Origin: Azospirillum thermophilum | GTDB taxonomy: Bacteria; Pseudomonadota; Alphaproteobacteria; Azospirillales; Azospirillaceae | Assembly (NCBI RefSeq): GCF_003130795.1 | Contig: NZ_CP029353.1 | Span: 124,001 to 188,000 of the forward strand | Direction of reading: 5' to 3' | Length of the DNA: 64,000 nucleotides | In this document: piece by piece, positions 35,302 to 44,224 of the stretch | Layout: each line of letters starts with the position of its first letter | Position numbering within the stretch: the first letter of the stretch is position 1 | Translations under genes and position numbers: made by a program | The notes under the pieces: model-generated | Told to the model about the DNA's origin: nothing | Databases searched by the model: none | What the model saw: only the letters and a program-made list of their open reading frames with translations

Positions 35302-36248
35302 GAGTCCCTGTTCCTTTGCTGGCGTTGCCGCTGCTGGCCGCCTGCGCCACCGACGGGACACCGTCGGATTTGGCGGCGGAGGTCCCGGCGCCCCGGACCT
35401 ACACGATGGCCGATCTGCGCATTCCCCGGACGCAGATGGAAGAGGAGCGGCGCGAGAAGCCGGCACCGCGGCCGTCGCGCGCACAGACCCGCAGTTGGGT
35501 CGGGCAGGCCAACGAGGCGGCGCTCGACCTGCCGACGCTGACCTGCTTCAAGGGCAAGAGCTGCGAGTACTGGTACCAGAGCGACCTGCAGTACCTCGTC
35601 TACATGGCCGAAGGGAACCAGACGCTGGTCTGCCTGAAGCCGGGCGAGGTGGTGCGCGACATCGTCGCTCCCGGCGCCCAGGTGTGGATCCCGCACCAGC
35701 CCTACAGCTTCGGCAAGGGCGCGCAGCGCACCGAGTGCATCGCCTTCATGCCGCGCCGCGCCGGTCTCAACCACCAGATCTCGATCTTCACCAGCGAGCG
35801 CAAGTACGACCTCAACGTCGAGACGCACAAGCGCACCCACCATGTCGAGGTGCGCTGGCGTTATCCCGAGGACTATCTCGCCACCCTGAACGGACAGCCG
35901 GTAAACGTTCCGGCCACCGACCGCCGCGACCGCACCACCGAGCTGGCGTACCGGGACCGGCGCTGCACCTACACGCTGGACGGCGACACCCCCGAATGGC
36001 GGCCGGTGCCCACCGCCGACGGCCAGCCGCCGGTGTGCGACGACGGCGAGGTGACGGTGATCAACTTCACCCCCGGCGCCCTCGGTGCCAACGGCGCGCC
36101 GGTGCTCTGGCGCATCGGCGCCGACGCCACCCGCATCCCGGTTCAGTACGGCCGCATGAACGCCACCTACCGCGTTGCCGGCATCCACGACCACCTGCTG
36201 CTGGCCCTCGGTGCCCAGGAGGTGCACATCCGGAGGACCCGCCCGTGA
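35298..36248 (+). CDS. trbG: TrbG/VirB9-family outer-membrane lipoprotein
   Basis: 316 residues. Lipoprotein signal peptide with lipobox LLAAC (Cys about residue 16). The VirB9/TrbG domain has VWIPHQPYSFGKGAQRTEC, FTSERKYDLNVETHKRTHHV and the second half VLWRIGADATRIPVQYGR, RVAGIHDHLLLALGAQEV. It joins TrbI in the core-outer-membrane complex. It overlaps trbF and trbI by 4 bases each. Confidence 0.88.
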   Translation: MRVPVPLLALPLLAACATDGTPSDLAAEVPAPRTYTMADLRIPRTQMEEERREKPAPRPSRAQTRSWVGQANEAALDLPTLTCFKGKSCEYWYQSDLQYLVYMAEGNQTLVCLKPGEVVRDIVAPGAQVWIPHQPYSFGKGAQRTECIAFMPRRAGLNHQISIFTSERKYDLNVETHKRTHHVEVRWRYPEDYLATLNGQPVNVPATDRRDRTTELAYRDRRCTYTLDGDTPEWRPVPTADGQPPVCDDGEVTVINFTPGALGANGAPVLWRIGADATRIPVQYGRMNATYRVAGIHDHLLLALGAQEVHIRRTRP

Positions 36249-37249
36249 CCGCGACCAACGATACTCCTCAGCCGTCGTTGGTAGACCCGCTCGCCCGCCA
36301 CCGGGTGGTAACCTCCGGCCCGCACGTGCTGCGCATCCTGCTCGTGGCGGCCATCATGATCGGACTCGGCTTGGCCGCCTACATGCTGGGCCGCAGCCAG
36401 GGGATCGACGTGCCCAGAGTGCTGGGCAGCCTGGAACTGCCGCGCGGCGAGCCGAAGCTGCCGAGCTACGAGGACATGGCGCCGAAACCCGCGCCGGCTC
36501 CGCCGCCGGCCCCCCGCTTCGAGAAGAAGGACCCGCCGCCTCCGTCGGCGCGACCGCAGGCCAAGGCCGCGCCGACGGAGGACGAGCTGCGCAAGAAGGC
36601 GATGGAGGCCGGTGTGGGCGGCTGGAGCCGCAAGGAGGACAGCAAGGGCGTCGAAACCGCCGTACAGGCCGCGTCATCGGACTTTGCCGCCGGATCCGAC
36701 TGCTTCGTGCCGCCGGGCACGCCCATCCCCCTGCTGACGGTAAACCGGGTGGTGACCGAGCGCGGCGGCATCGTGACCGCGCGGGTGACACAGGACGTCT
36801 GGGATGCCGGCTTCTCCTGCTTGGCGGTGCCGGCCGGCTCGGTGGTGACGCTGGACGTGGGGAGCGGCGTTACCAAGGGGCAGAAGCGCATCGAGGTGGC
36901 CAACCCGGTGATCACCCGGCCCTGGCCGCGCAACGACACGGTGCGCGTTGCCGCGGTCGGAGCGGACGCCACCGGTGCCGCAGGGCTGGCCGGCTCGGTC
37001 CAGGTGCCGTGGTTCCAGACCGGACTGCTGATCGCCGCCAGCGCCGCGGTGGATGCCGGGGTGGCGGCGCTGACCGGTGGGGGCAGCCTGATCGGAGGTG
37101 TCCTCGGGCATGCCATGGACCGTCCGCTCGACAAGGCCGCCAAGGACCTGCTCGACCGGGCGCCTGTCATCACTCTGGACGCCGGGGAGCCGGTGCTGCT
37201 GCTGTTGCGTGGTGGCCTGAAGGCCGACGAGTTCGGCCGTGGACACTGA
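36245..37249 (+). CDS. trbI: TrbI/VirB10-family core-complex protein
   Basis: 334 residues from a GTG overlapping the trbG stop. A membrane helix (ILLVAAIMIGLGLAAYMLG) precedes a proline-rich spacer (PAPAPPPAPRF) and the C-terminal VirB10 domain (SDCFVPPGTPIPLLTVNRVV, QDVWDAG, PAGSVVTLDVG, GHAMDRPLDKAAKDLLDRAP). It ends the trb operon. The last 55 codons have a decayed second copy at 41666-41829, on the other side of the RiPP-like cassette. Confidence 0.9.
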   Translation: MTATNDTPQPSLVDPLARHRVVTSGPHVLRILLVAAIMIGLGLAAYMLGRSQGIDVPRVLGSLELPRGEPKLPSYEDMAPKPAPAPPPAPRFEKKDPPPPSARPQAKAAPTEDELRKKAMEAGVGGWSRKEDSKGVETAVQAASSDFAAGSDCFVPPGTPIPLLTVNRVVTERGGIVTARVTQDVWDAGFSCLAVPAGSVVTLDVGSGVTKGQKRIEVANPVITRPWPRNDTVRVAAVGADATGAAGLAGSVQVPWFQTGLLIAASAAVDAGVAALTGGGSLIGGVLGHAMDRPLDKAAKDLLDRAPVITLDAGEPVLLLLRGGLKADEFGRGH

Positions 37250-37702
37250 GAGCTCCGCCGTCACTTCGGGTAGGTGTTCAATGGGCCGGCAGCAGGATTG
37301 TCCGGCCCGTTGCTCTGGAAGCGTTGCGTTATTTTGACGCATCAAGTTCCTTTAGCGCACTGGATGGCTGGGAGCACGGCAACACCGATGAAATGCACAT
37401 TCTGCATCGAGCGACCGTGTCCGCCCGTGTTGTCTGGCTTCCGGCGATGAAAAAGCGATCGAGCAGGCGCTTTTCATTGGAAAAATCTTACTGTCAAAGA
37501 CAGTTCCTAAACTGAAGCAAAACTTAATTAGGTAACTAACGCTATCATGCGTTAGTATGTTCTATGCGTTGATGAATATACTCTATTACGGATCGGATAT
37601 TGACTCAATAATATGGGGTGGCAGAGTAGTCCCGCGCCGACTCTGAAGGATTCCCGATGCATCATTGGGAGCGGACCAGGCGAACCCCAGAGGGAGATAA
37701 TC
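37250..37702 (+). promoter_or_regulatory. AT-rich control region of the RiPP-like cassette with palindromes
   Basis: About 450 bases. Just after trbI a GGGCCGG / CCGGCCC hairpin (37282-37307, no T-tract) may end the trb transcript. Further on, from about 37490, base composition drops well below the window average. Two clean palindromes stand there: ACTGTC-AAA-GACAGT (37490-37504) and ACTAACGC-N6-GCGTTAGT (37535-37556). They look like operator sites for dimeric regulators. No regulator gene lies in the cassette and no promoter boxes are assigned. Confidence 0.5.
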
Positions 37703-37816
37703 ATGGACAGCGAACTGATGCTTTGCGAGCGTGAAGACGTCCGGGACGAACACGTGGACACCGATGTGGTGGCCGAGAGCGTGGAGGAGATCATCAAGGA
37801 AGACAATCTTCCCTGA
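37703..37816 (+). CDS. Candidate RiPP precursor peptide, 37 residues, acidic
   Basis: ATG 37703 follows AGGGAGATA at 37691-37699, an excellent ribosome site. The 37-residue product is strongly acidic (6 Asp and 8 Glu against 1 Lys and 2 Arg), has a single Cys at position 8, no aromatic residues, and ends KEDNLP. It starts about 115 bases upstream of the radical SAM gene in the same direction. An acidic helical leader-like peptide beside a radical SAM enzyme with a PqqD-like domain is the usual precursor-maturase layout. The core residues cannot be predicted, and the peptide is not PqqA because it lacks the Glu/Tyr pair. Confidence 0.6.
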   Translation: MDSELMLCEREDVRDEHVDTDVVAESVEEIIKEDNLP

Positions 37817-37931
37817 TCATCGTCCGGAATCCGGGGGCATCGGTTCGATGCCCCCGGCGACCGCATGGGGACACCTACCTGGAACGCAGGCGGATCCGGG
37901 AATCGTTCGCGCAATCGGTTGGAGCGGTGAC

Positions 37932-39653
37932 ATGGCGACGGATATTCTGCTGATCAATCCTCCCTACCGAATGGTTCCGCCGTTCACCTACGACCGGTAC
38001 GAGCAGATTGATCCGCCAAGAAATCTGGCCATCCTTGCGGCTTGGCTGGAAGCATCGGGCGTTTCCGTGGAAATTCTCGATGCGCCCGTGCTGGAAATGT
38101 CGTTCGACGACATTGCCCAGATGATTCGCCAGCGGCGGCCCAGAATCATCGGCATTACCAACCGTTCCACGTCCACCTTCCCGATGGTTCAGCGCGTGGC
38201 TTCCATTGCGAAGGCCGTATCGCCGGAGGCGCCTGTCATCGTTGGCGGCACCTATGTTTCCTGGATGCCGGAGGAGGCGCTCAGCAACTGCCGCGACATC
38301 GATTACCTGGTCATTGGGGAGGGGGATATTCAGACCCCGGAACTTGTCACCAGGCTTCTCGATGGCAGAAGCGTTCATGACATCGCCGGCTTGGCCTATC
38401 GCGACCCGAGTTCCCCCCAACACATCAAACGAACCCCACCCGCGCGCGTTGTCGAGGACCTGGACCAGATTCCGTTTCCGGCCTATCACCTTGTCCCCAT
38501 AGAGAAATACGTGGGCCGTGGCGAGCGTTACATCCTTTCGCTCACGCGTGGCTGCATCTTCCATTGTGAATACTGTACGTCATCGTTTGAAAGGGGGCGC
38601 GTTCGCAGCCACAGCGTTGCAAAGGTGATGTCCGAGCTGCGTTGGGCTTACGAAAAGGGATTCCGCTATTTCTATTTCTTTGATGACATTCTGACGGTGG
38701 ACCGGGAGCGGATCGTCGAACTGTGCGATGCCATTATCGGCTCCGGCCTGTCATTTCCATGGCATTGCCTGACCCGAAGCGAATATGTCGACGAGGCTCT
38801 GCTTCACAAGATGAAAGCGGCGGGCTGCGACCGCATCGCCTACGGCGTGGAAAGCGCGAGCGCGTCGTCTCTGGCGTCGTTCCGCCGACGCGTTAAGAAA
38901 ACGCGTGAGGCATTTGCCCTGACCCGCATGGCCGGGATCCGCTCGATCGCCTTCGCGGTCTTTGGGTTTCCGGGGGAAACCTTCGCGGACCAGATCGCGA
39001 CCATCCGCTGGTTGCGGGAACTCAACCCGGGCATGGTGCGCGATTTCACCTACAAGCCGTACCCCGGCACGCCCCAGTACGCGAATCCGGAGAAATTCGG
39101 TATCCAGATTTCGGATCGGAACTTCGTCCGCTGGTCACAGCAGGATGAACCGGTCCATCGCACCGAGCATCTGAGCGAGGAAGAGATCATCGAGGTCCGC
39201 GTTCTGTGCAGTTACATTTTCCGCAGCCAGGGGCAACTGCAGGGCGGCGTTCGCTATCGCCGGAAGAAGAAGGTCGTGATGGTGCGGGTCGAGAATGGCG
39301 CGCTCATCTACAATCATTACAAGGCGGACGAAGAGAGGCGGGTTGACCTCTATCTCAATTGCCTCAGGGTCAGCGCCCTGTACTTCGAGGTGATGCTCCA
39401 TTGTGACGGTTACCACAACGTTCCCGCCATTACGGAGATCATCGCCAAACTCTTCAATCTGGACAGGGATGGCGCGTATCGGAAGGTGCGCCACGTGGTC
39501 GAGCATGCCAGCCAGCATGGCATGCTGGAGGAGATGCCGGCCTTAGCCCCCGCCTTGCCGGACGGCGTGGATGCCACCCCGCCGGATGGCACGGAAGCGG
39601 CGGTTCGTCTCCCGGCCGAGGACCGCATCCTGTCCGCGCCGGGGCTTGGCTGA
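37932..39653 (+). CDS. Cobalamin-binding radical SAM enzyme with C-terminal PqqD-like domain
   Basis: 573 residues from ATG 37932. The N-terminal B12-binding Rossmann domain (about 1-145; LLINPPYRMVPPF, PRIIGITNRSTSTFP, PVIVGGTYVSWMPEEAL, DYLVIGEGD) is followed by the radical SAM barrel with Cys208, Cys212 and Cys215 in GCIFHCEYC. AYGVESAS and AVFGFPGET are conserved barrel motifs. Residues about 445-545 (NGALIYNHYK, LCDG-like HCDGYHNVPAITEIIAKLF, VVEHASQHGML) have the pattern of a PqqD-type RiPP recognition element. Class B radical SAM enzymes typically methylate unactivated carbons or do other carbon chemistry. It presumably modifies the peptide at 37703 (inference). Confidence 0.8.
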   Translation: MATDILLINPPYRMVPPFTYDRYEQIDPPRNLAILAAWLEASGVSVEILDAPVLEMSFDDIAQMIRQRRPRIIGITNRSTSTFPMVQRVASIAKAVSPEAPVIVGGTYVSWMPEEALSNCRDIDYLVIGEGDIQTPELVTRLLDGRSVHDIAGLAYRDPSSPQHIKRTPPARVVEDLDQIPFPAYHLVPIEKYVGRGERYILSLTRGCIFHCEYCTSSFERGRVRSHSVAKVMSELRWAYEKGFRYFYFFDDILTVDRERIVELCDAIIGSGLSFPWHCLTRSEYVDEALLHKMKAAGCDRIAYGVESASASSLASFRRRVKKTREAFALTRMAGIRSIAFAVFGFPGETFADQIATIRWLRELNPGMVRDFTYKPYPGTPQYANPEKFGIQISDRNFVRWSQQDEPVHRTEHLSEEEIIEVRVLCSYIFRSQGQLQGGVRYRRKKKVVMVRVENGALIYNHYKADEERRVDLYLNCLRVSALYFEVMLHCDGYHNVPAITEIIAKLFNLDRDGAYRKVRHVVEHASQHGMLEEMPALAPALPDGVDATPPDGTEAAVRLPAEDRILSAPGLG

Positions 39654-39718
39654 GGTACGCCGCGCCACGATGCGCCCCCTCCATCGCGCAGGCACAATCG
39701 AACCAGCATGAGAATGCC

Positions 39719-40681
39719 ATGACGGACCTGCTCACCGGCAGTCTTCACAAACGGGCGGGGATCTTTCTTGTCGCCGCCGCCGCCTTGCTGTGGGGAACAG
39801 GGGGGGTGATCGCCAAGATGCTGTTCGGCATGGCGGAGATCACGCCACTGACGGTTGGCTTCTTTCGCCTCGCGCTTTCCGTGCCGGCCCTGGTTCTGGT
39901 GGGGTGGACCTTGTTCGGACGGGGCGTTCTGCGGATCGATGGCGCGCGATCGGGCCTTCTGGCGGTGAGCGTCGCCATGGCGTCCTACCAGGTGTTCTAT
40001 TATGAGGCGGTGCATCGCGCCGGTGTGGCCGTGGCTACTCTGGTAACGTTGTGCCTCGCCCCCGTGCTGGTGGCCCTGCTGTCCACGATCTGGCTTCGCG
40101 AGCCGTTTACGGCGGCCATCGCCCGTGCCTTGGTGCTGGCTCTGGCCGGCACCACGATGCTGGTCGGCTTCCCCGCCGGTGACGGGGCATCGTCGCTGAC
40201 GGGAATCGCCATGGCGGGCGGGGCCGCCTTGAGCTACGCGGCCCTGACGGTCGCCGGCCGGTCGATCGCCCACCAATGCCATCCCGCGCAGACCATCATC
40301 ATCGGCTTCGGCGGCGGGGCGCTGTTGCTGCTGCCGTTTGCGCTCGCGCAAGGTCTCACCCTTGCCTACACGGCGCCGGCCTGGTCCTTGCTTCTTTATC
40401 TCGGCCTGGTGCCGACGGCGCTTGCCTATGTGCTTTTCTTCACGGGAATGCGGACGACGCCGGCCACCGTCGCCAGCATTCTCAGCCTGATGGAGCCGCT
40501 GACCGCAACCGTGCTTGCCTGGGCGCTCTTCGGAGAGCAGCTCAGTGTTTTTGGTCTGGCTGGCGGAGCCCTGCTTCTCGGGGCACTGCTCATGCTGTTC
40601 AGAAACGAGGAGCGCAGCGCATCGTCGCCGGGTGCTGCGAAGCGGAATGGGGACCGGCCGACAGGGGACAACCATGCCTGA
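39719..40681 (+). CDS. EamA/DMT-family transporter
   Basis: 320 residues with ten predicted membrane helices in two EamA repeats (LVAAAALLWGTGGVIAKMLF; IAMAGGAALSYAALTVAGR) and the family motif PLTATVLAWALFGEQLSVFG near the end. Such drug/metabolite transporters export amino acids and small metabolites. It lies 65 bases after the radical SAM gene and overlaps the dipeptidase by 8 bases, so it probably exports the matured product or its fragments (inference). Confidence 0.85.
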   Translation: MTDLLTGSLHKRAGIFLVAAAALLWGTGGVIAKMLFGMAEITPLTVGFFRLALSVPALVLVGWTLFGRGVLRIDGARSGLLAVSVAMASYQVFYYEAVHRAGVAVATLVTLCLAPVLVALLSTIWLREPFTAAIARALVLALAGTTMLVGFPAGDGASSLTGIAMAGGAALSYAALTVAGRSIAHQCHPAQTIIIGFGGGALLLLPFALAQGLTLAYTAPAWSLLLYLGLVPTALAYVLFFTGMRTTPATVASILSLMEPLTATVLAWALFGEQLSVFGLAGGALLLGALLMLFRNEERSASSPGAAKRNGDRPTGDNHA

Positions 40682-41669
40682 CGCCGGCGGAAAGGCCCCT
40701 CTGCGCTGGGATGCACACGCCTGCGTGCCACTGTGTGCCGGGGCCGAACTGGTGGCGCTCGACCGCCACCGCCGCGCCGGCTTTGCGTTCGTATCGCTCA
40801 ACGTCGGCATGGACATGACGACGTGCCAGGGCGTCGTCGAAACGATTGCGCGGTTCCGGCACTGGCTGAAGCGTCATTCCGATCGTTTCGTGGTCGCCCA
40901 TTCCCTCGAGGATGTCATCACCGCCCATGAGAGCGGGCGACTGGCCGTCGCATTCGATGTCGAGGGCGCCGTTCCCCTGCTGTCGGACGAGGCGCTTGTG
41001 CATCTCGTCGCCGATCTCGGTGTGCGGCAGATGGCCCTTGTCTACAACCGCAACAATGCCGTCGGAGGTGGTTGCCACGACGCGGACGAGGGGCTGACGA
41101 AGCGGGGAAGATGCCTCGTCGCAGCCCTCAACGCCGCCGGCATCGTCCCGGATTGCGCGCACGCCGGGGAGCGGACGACGATGGACGTCATGGAAGCTTC
41201 CGCCACACCGGTCATCTTTTCTCACGCAAACGTAAGAGCGCTGGTCGATCACCCGCGCAACGTCACCGATCGTCAGATCGACGCCTGCGCGGCCACCGGC
41301 GGCGTCATCGGCATCAGCGGGTTCGACCTGCTTCTCGGCCGCCCGGCCGACGCGGTTTCGGCGATGGCTGAGCATGTGGATTACGTGGTTCAACGCGTCG
41401 GTCCCGATCACGTCGGGCTTGGGCTCGACTATGTGTACCAAGTGGGCGTCGATCCCTTGCCGGCCGGCATCGATCCAGCGTACTGGTGGCCTCCCGAAGC
41501 TGGGTATGGAGGGGAGTGGACCGGCAGTCCGCCGGAAACGGCCGACGCCCTCGCCGAGGCGTTGGCCACACGCGGCTATAGCCATGTCGCCGTGTCGAAG
41601 ATTCTCGGCGGCAATTTCCTCAACGTCGCGCGTAGGAACTGGAAGGCTGGCGGGGCTGCGACCGACTGA
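40674..41669 (+). CDS. M19-family membrane dipeptidase-like protein
   Basis: 331 residues of the renal dipeptidase fold. Conserved metal-site segments: Glu in FDVEGAVPL, His in DCAHAGERT, His in FSHANVRAL and Asp in VGLGLDYV. The N-terminal His-x-Asp motif reads DAHACVP, so the usual Asp is a Cys. No signal peptide is visible, so it is probably cytoplasmic. The family hydrolyses dipeptides, including those with a D or modified residue, so it could trim a small modified product released from the precursor. The stop codon falls exactly where homology to the trbI tail begins. Confidence 0.8.
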   Translation: MPDAGGKAPLRWDAHACVPLCAGAELVALDRHRRAGFAFVSLNVGMDMTTCQGVVETIARFRHWLKRHSDRFVVAHSLEDVITAHESGRLAVAFDVEGAVPLLSDEALVHLVADLGVRQMALVYNRNNAVGGGCHDADEGLTKRGRCLVAALNAAGIVPDCAHAGERTTMDVMEASATPVIFSHANVRALVDHPRNVTDRQIDACAATGGVIGISGFDLLLGRPADAVSAMAEHVDYVVQRVGPDHVGLGLDYVYQVGVDPLPAGIDPAYWWPPEAGYGGEWTGSPPETADALAEALATRGYSHVAVSKILGGNFLNVARRNWKAGGAATD

Positions 41670-41829
41670 TCGGTGGCATCTTCGGGCACGCCATGGACCG
41701 CCCGCTCGATGGGGCCGCCAAGGATCTGCTCGCCTGGGCTCCCGTCGTTTCCATGGATGCTGGCGCGAACCTGTGCTGCTGCTCTTGCGCGGTGGTATGA
41801 GGGCAGACCGTTTCGACGGGGGTTGCTGA
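41666..41829 (+). pseudogene. Decayed copy of the trbI 3' end
   Basis: Translation LIGGIFGHAMDRPLDGAAKD, then LLAWAPVVSMDAG, matches LIGGVLGHAMDRPLDKAAKD, LLDRAPVITLDAG of TrbI. After a one-base frameshift near 41771 it continues EPVLLLLRGGMRADRFDGGC to a stop at 41827-41829, against EPVLLLLRGGLKADEFGRGH in TrbI. The copies differ enough that this is not a recent tandem duplication. Together with trbI it brackets the RiPP-like cassette as direct repeats. Confidence 0.8.
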
Positions 41830-42115
41830 ACGGGCAGTCGGAGGTCCGTGACGCTGCCCGAACCGTCTACGGAACTCGTTGACAGGCGTGGCCGCTTTGG
41901 ATGAGCGCGCCTTCCATCCTGCGATGGCTGAAGGGCGCCGGACGCCGCTATGCGTGGATCGACGCCCCCTGACCTGGAGCAGTTCCCTGAAGGGGCGTCG
42001 ATGCCGAGCGGAGCTGGGGCATGCTCTCGCTCGGCCGATGGGGCGTTTGGACGCACCTGTACTCTGTTGAGCGTTCGACATCCCGTTCATAAAGACGATG
42101 TGCTGGAATTGCCCC

Positions 42116-43086
42116 TCAGTACCAGTAGCCGCTGACCCGATACCGTGGCCGGCGGTGAACGTGGGCGAAAGGCACGTGGATCGGCAGGTCCTCCAGACTT
42201 GGCAGGACCGGCGGCGGGGTGCGGAGTTCCAGAAGGCGGCGCACCCGCTCACGCGTATCGGGGTGGGTGCGCAGCAGCGACGGGCCGCCACCGCGGCCGC
42301 GGTGCCCCGCGAACAGCACCCGTTCCCAAAAGCGCCCTTGCAGCCGTTCGATGCGGTCGAGCGCCGAGGCCACGCCCTCCGGGTCGCCGGTCAGGTGGGC
42401 GGCGTCCAGGTCGGCGTCGAACTCGCGGGTGCGCGACAGCGCCAGCTGCAGCAATGCCCCGGCGGTGGGCGCCAGCGTCAGCAGCAGCACCAGCAGCCAG
42501 GGTAACGGTTCCCGCTCCATCAGCAGCAAGGGCAGATTGAGCAGCAGCAGCACAAGGCCGAAGAGCGCCATGAAGCGGGTCAGGCCGGCCATCGTGTTCG
42601 CCAGCCCATCACCCACAGGTCGTTGTTGCGGATGTGGCTGACCTCGTGCGCCAGCACGCCCGCCAGCTCGCGCAACGTGAGCGCGCTCAGCAGTCCATCG
42701 GCGACGGCGATGGCCGGCTGCTCGCGGCTGCCGACGGTGAAGGCGTTCAGCACCGGGCTGGGGATGTAGTACAACTCCGGCACCACAGGCAGCCCGGCGC
42801 GGCGCGCGATCGCCTCCGTCACCTCATGGAGGCGCGGCGCCTCATGGTAGGAGAGGCGGCGGGCGGCGAACATGCCGAGCACCAGCCGCGGGGATACCCG
42901 GGGGCTGAACAGGAGGCTGAGCGCGCCGGCCGCGAACGCCCAGGCCACGCCGTCTCCACCAGCCACCACCCAGCCGCACAAGGCCAGCAGCACCGCCATG
43001 CCGCCCAGCAGCAGGGCGGAGTGCAGCACGTTGGTCAGCTTGTGGCGGCGGCGGATCTCGGCCACCGCAGCGTCGGTCCGGATCAT
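42116..43086 (-). pseudogene. M48-family (HtpX-like) membrane metalloprotease, frameshifted
   Basis: Two overlapping frames make one HtpX-like protease. The first (start 43086, MIRTDAAVAEIRRRHKLTN) holds two membrane helices and the zinc site LAHEVSHIRNND. It should continue WVMGLANTMAGL but shifts in a GGG run near 42612 and stops. The second frame carries LTRFMALFGLVLLLLNLPLLL and the third zinc ligand region REFDADLDAAHLTGDPEG, ending at 42116. One extra G restores about 320 residues. HtpX degrades misfolded membrane proteins, fitting the FtsH and sigma-32 neighbours. Confidence 0.8.
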
Positions 43087-43162
43087 CGGTTGCCCATCAT
43101 GTCGGGAGCGGCGGGGACGATGTCACCCGCCAGAACGATCCGCCGCCCCGTGGAAACCGCCG

Positions 43163-44059
43163 TCAGGCGGTCTCCCGTGCGGTCGGCATCTCGTTCGACA
43201 GCGCCAGCACCCGGCGGGCAACCTTCTCGAAGGCGCGCTCATCGATCTGGCGGATCCGCTCCCGGCTGACGCCGTACACGCCGGCAAGTTCCTCCAGGGT
43301 TTGCGGCGATGCGGAGAGCCGCCGGGCGGTGAGGATGGCCTGCTCGCGCGGGTTCAGGACCTCGGCCATGGCCCGCCGCAGCAGCGCTTGCCGCCGGTCG
43401 GCCTCGCTCCGCTCCGCGAGCTGGTCTTCGACGCTCGGGCGCTCGTCGGCGAGGAAGTCCTGCATCTGTCCGCTTCCGTCGGCCGACACCGGCGCATTCA
43501 GCGACGCGACGGGCTGCACGAGGCGCCGGTTCACCTCGACCACGTCGGTTTCGGGAACCGCCAGCGTGCGCGCGATGTGGGCCACGCTCTCCGGCTTCAG
43601 GTCGCCGCCGCCGTACTCTCCAAGCTTGCGCTTCAGCCGCGACAGGGCGAAGAACAGCTTCTTCTGCGCCGCTGTGGTTCCCAGCTTCACCAAGCTCCAG
43701 GAGCGCAGGATGTATTCCTGGATGGACGCTTTGATCCACCACATCGCGTAGGTGGACAGGCGGAAGCCGCGCTCGGGCTCGAACGCCCGCACGGCTCGCA
43801 TCAGGCCAAGATTGCCCTCGCCGATCAGGTCGGGCAAGGGAAGCCCGTAGCCGCGGTAACCGGCGGCGATCTTCACCACCAGGCGCAGGTGGCTGGTCAC
43901 CAGACGGCGGGCCGCCTCGACGTCGCCGTGCTCGCGCCAGGCGGTCGCCAGCACGTATTCCTCCTCGGCGCCGAGGATCGGGCAACGGTGAACCTGATCG
44001 ATGTAGCGGGACAGCGAAGGGCCGGACGGCAGGGCCGGCAGGACGGCAGCGGTGCTCAT
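43163..44059 (-). CDS. RpoH-family heat-shock sigma factor
   Basis: 298 residues from ATG 44059, with GGAGG upstream. Region 2 is complete: LVTSHLRLVVKIAAGYRGYG, LPDLIGEGNLGLMRAVRAFE and FRLSTYAMWWIKASIQEYIL. The RpoH box TTAAQKKLFFALSRLK is diagnostic of sigma-32. Region 4 HTH: TLEELAGVYGVSRERIRQI. An element-borne extra RpoH could drive the adjacent chaperone and protease genes independently of the host copy. It is divergent from the Hsp20 genes. Confidence 0.9.
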   Translation of the reverse strand: MSTAAVLPALPSGPSLSRYIDQVHRCPILGAEEEYVLATAWREHGDVEAARRLVTSHLRLVVKIAAGYRGYGLPLPDLIGEGNLGLMRAVRAFEPERGFRLSTYAMWWIKASIQEYILRSWSLVKLGTTAAQKKLFFALSRLKRKLGEYGGGDLKPESVAHIARTLAVPETDVVEVNRRLVQPVASLNAPVSADGSGQMQDFLADERPSVEDQLAERSEADRRQALLRRAMAEVLNPREQAILTARRLSASPQTLEELAGVYGVSRERIRQIDERAFEKVARRVLALSNEMPTARETA

Positions 44060-44224
44060 GTCACATCCTCCAAAAAGCGATATGACGACACTCTCCCGGC
44101 CCCCGTTCCGGGCAGCCGGCGCCTCCGTTCCAAAGAGGCAGGCAAAATGTACACGCGCCGTTTGTGAAGTCAACGGCTTGCCGCCGGGCGGCGAGGTACG
44201 CTGATGGTGCATCGGTCCGAAGGT

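Noticed and set aside
37703..37816. PqqA-like precursor and PQQ biosynthesis
   Set aside because: The peptide lacks the Glu/Tyr pair, the radical SAM enzyme has a B12 domain rather than PqqE's SPASM type, and no pqqB or pqqC is present.
41900..41975. Short ORF SAPSILRWLKGAGRRYAWIDAP after the trbI remnant
   Set aside because: Too short, no ribosome site; could be a fragment but cannot be supported.
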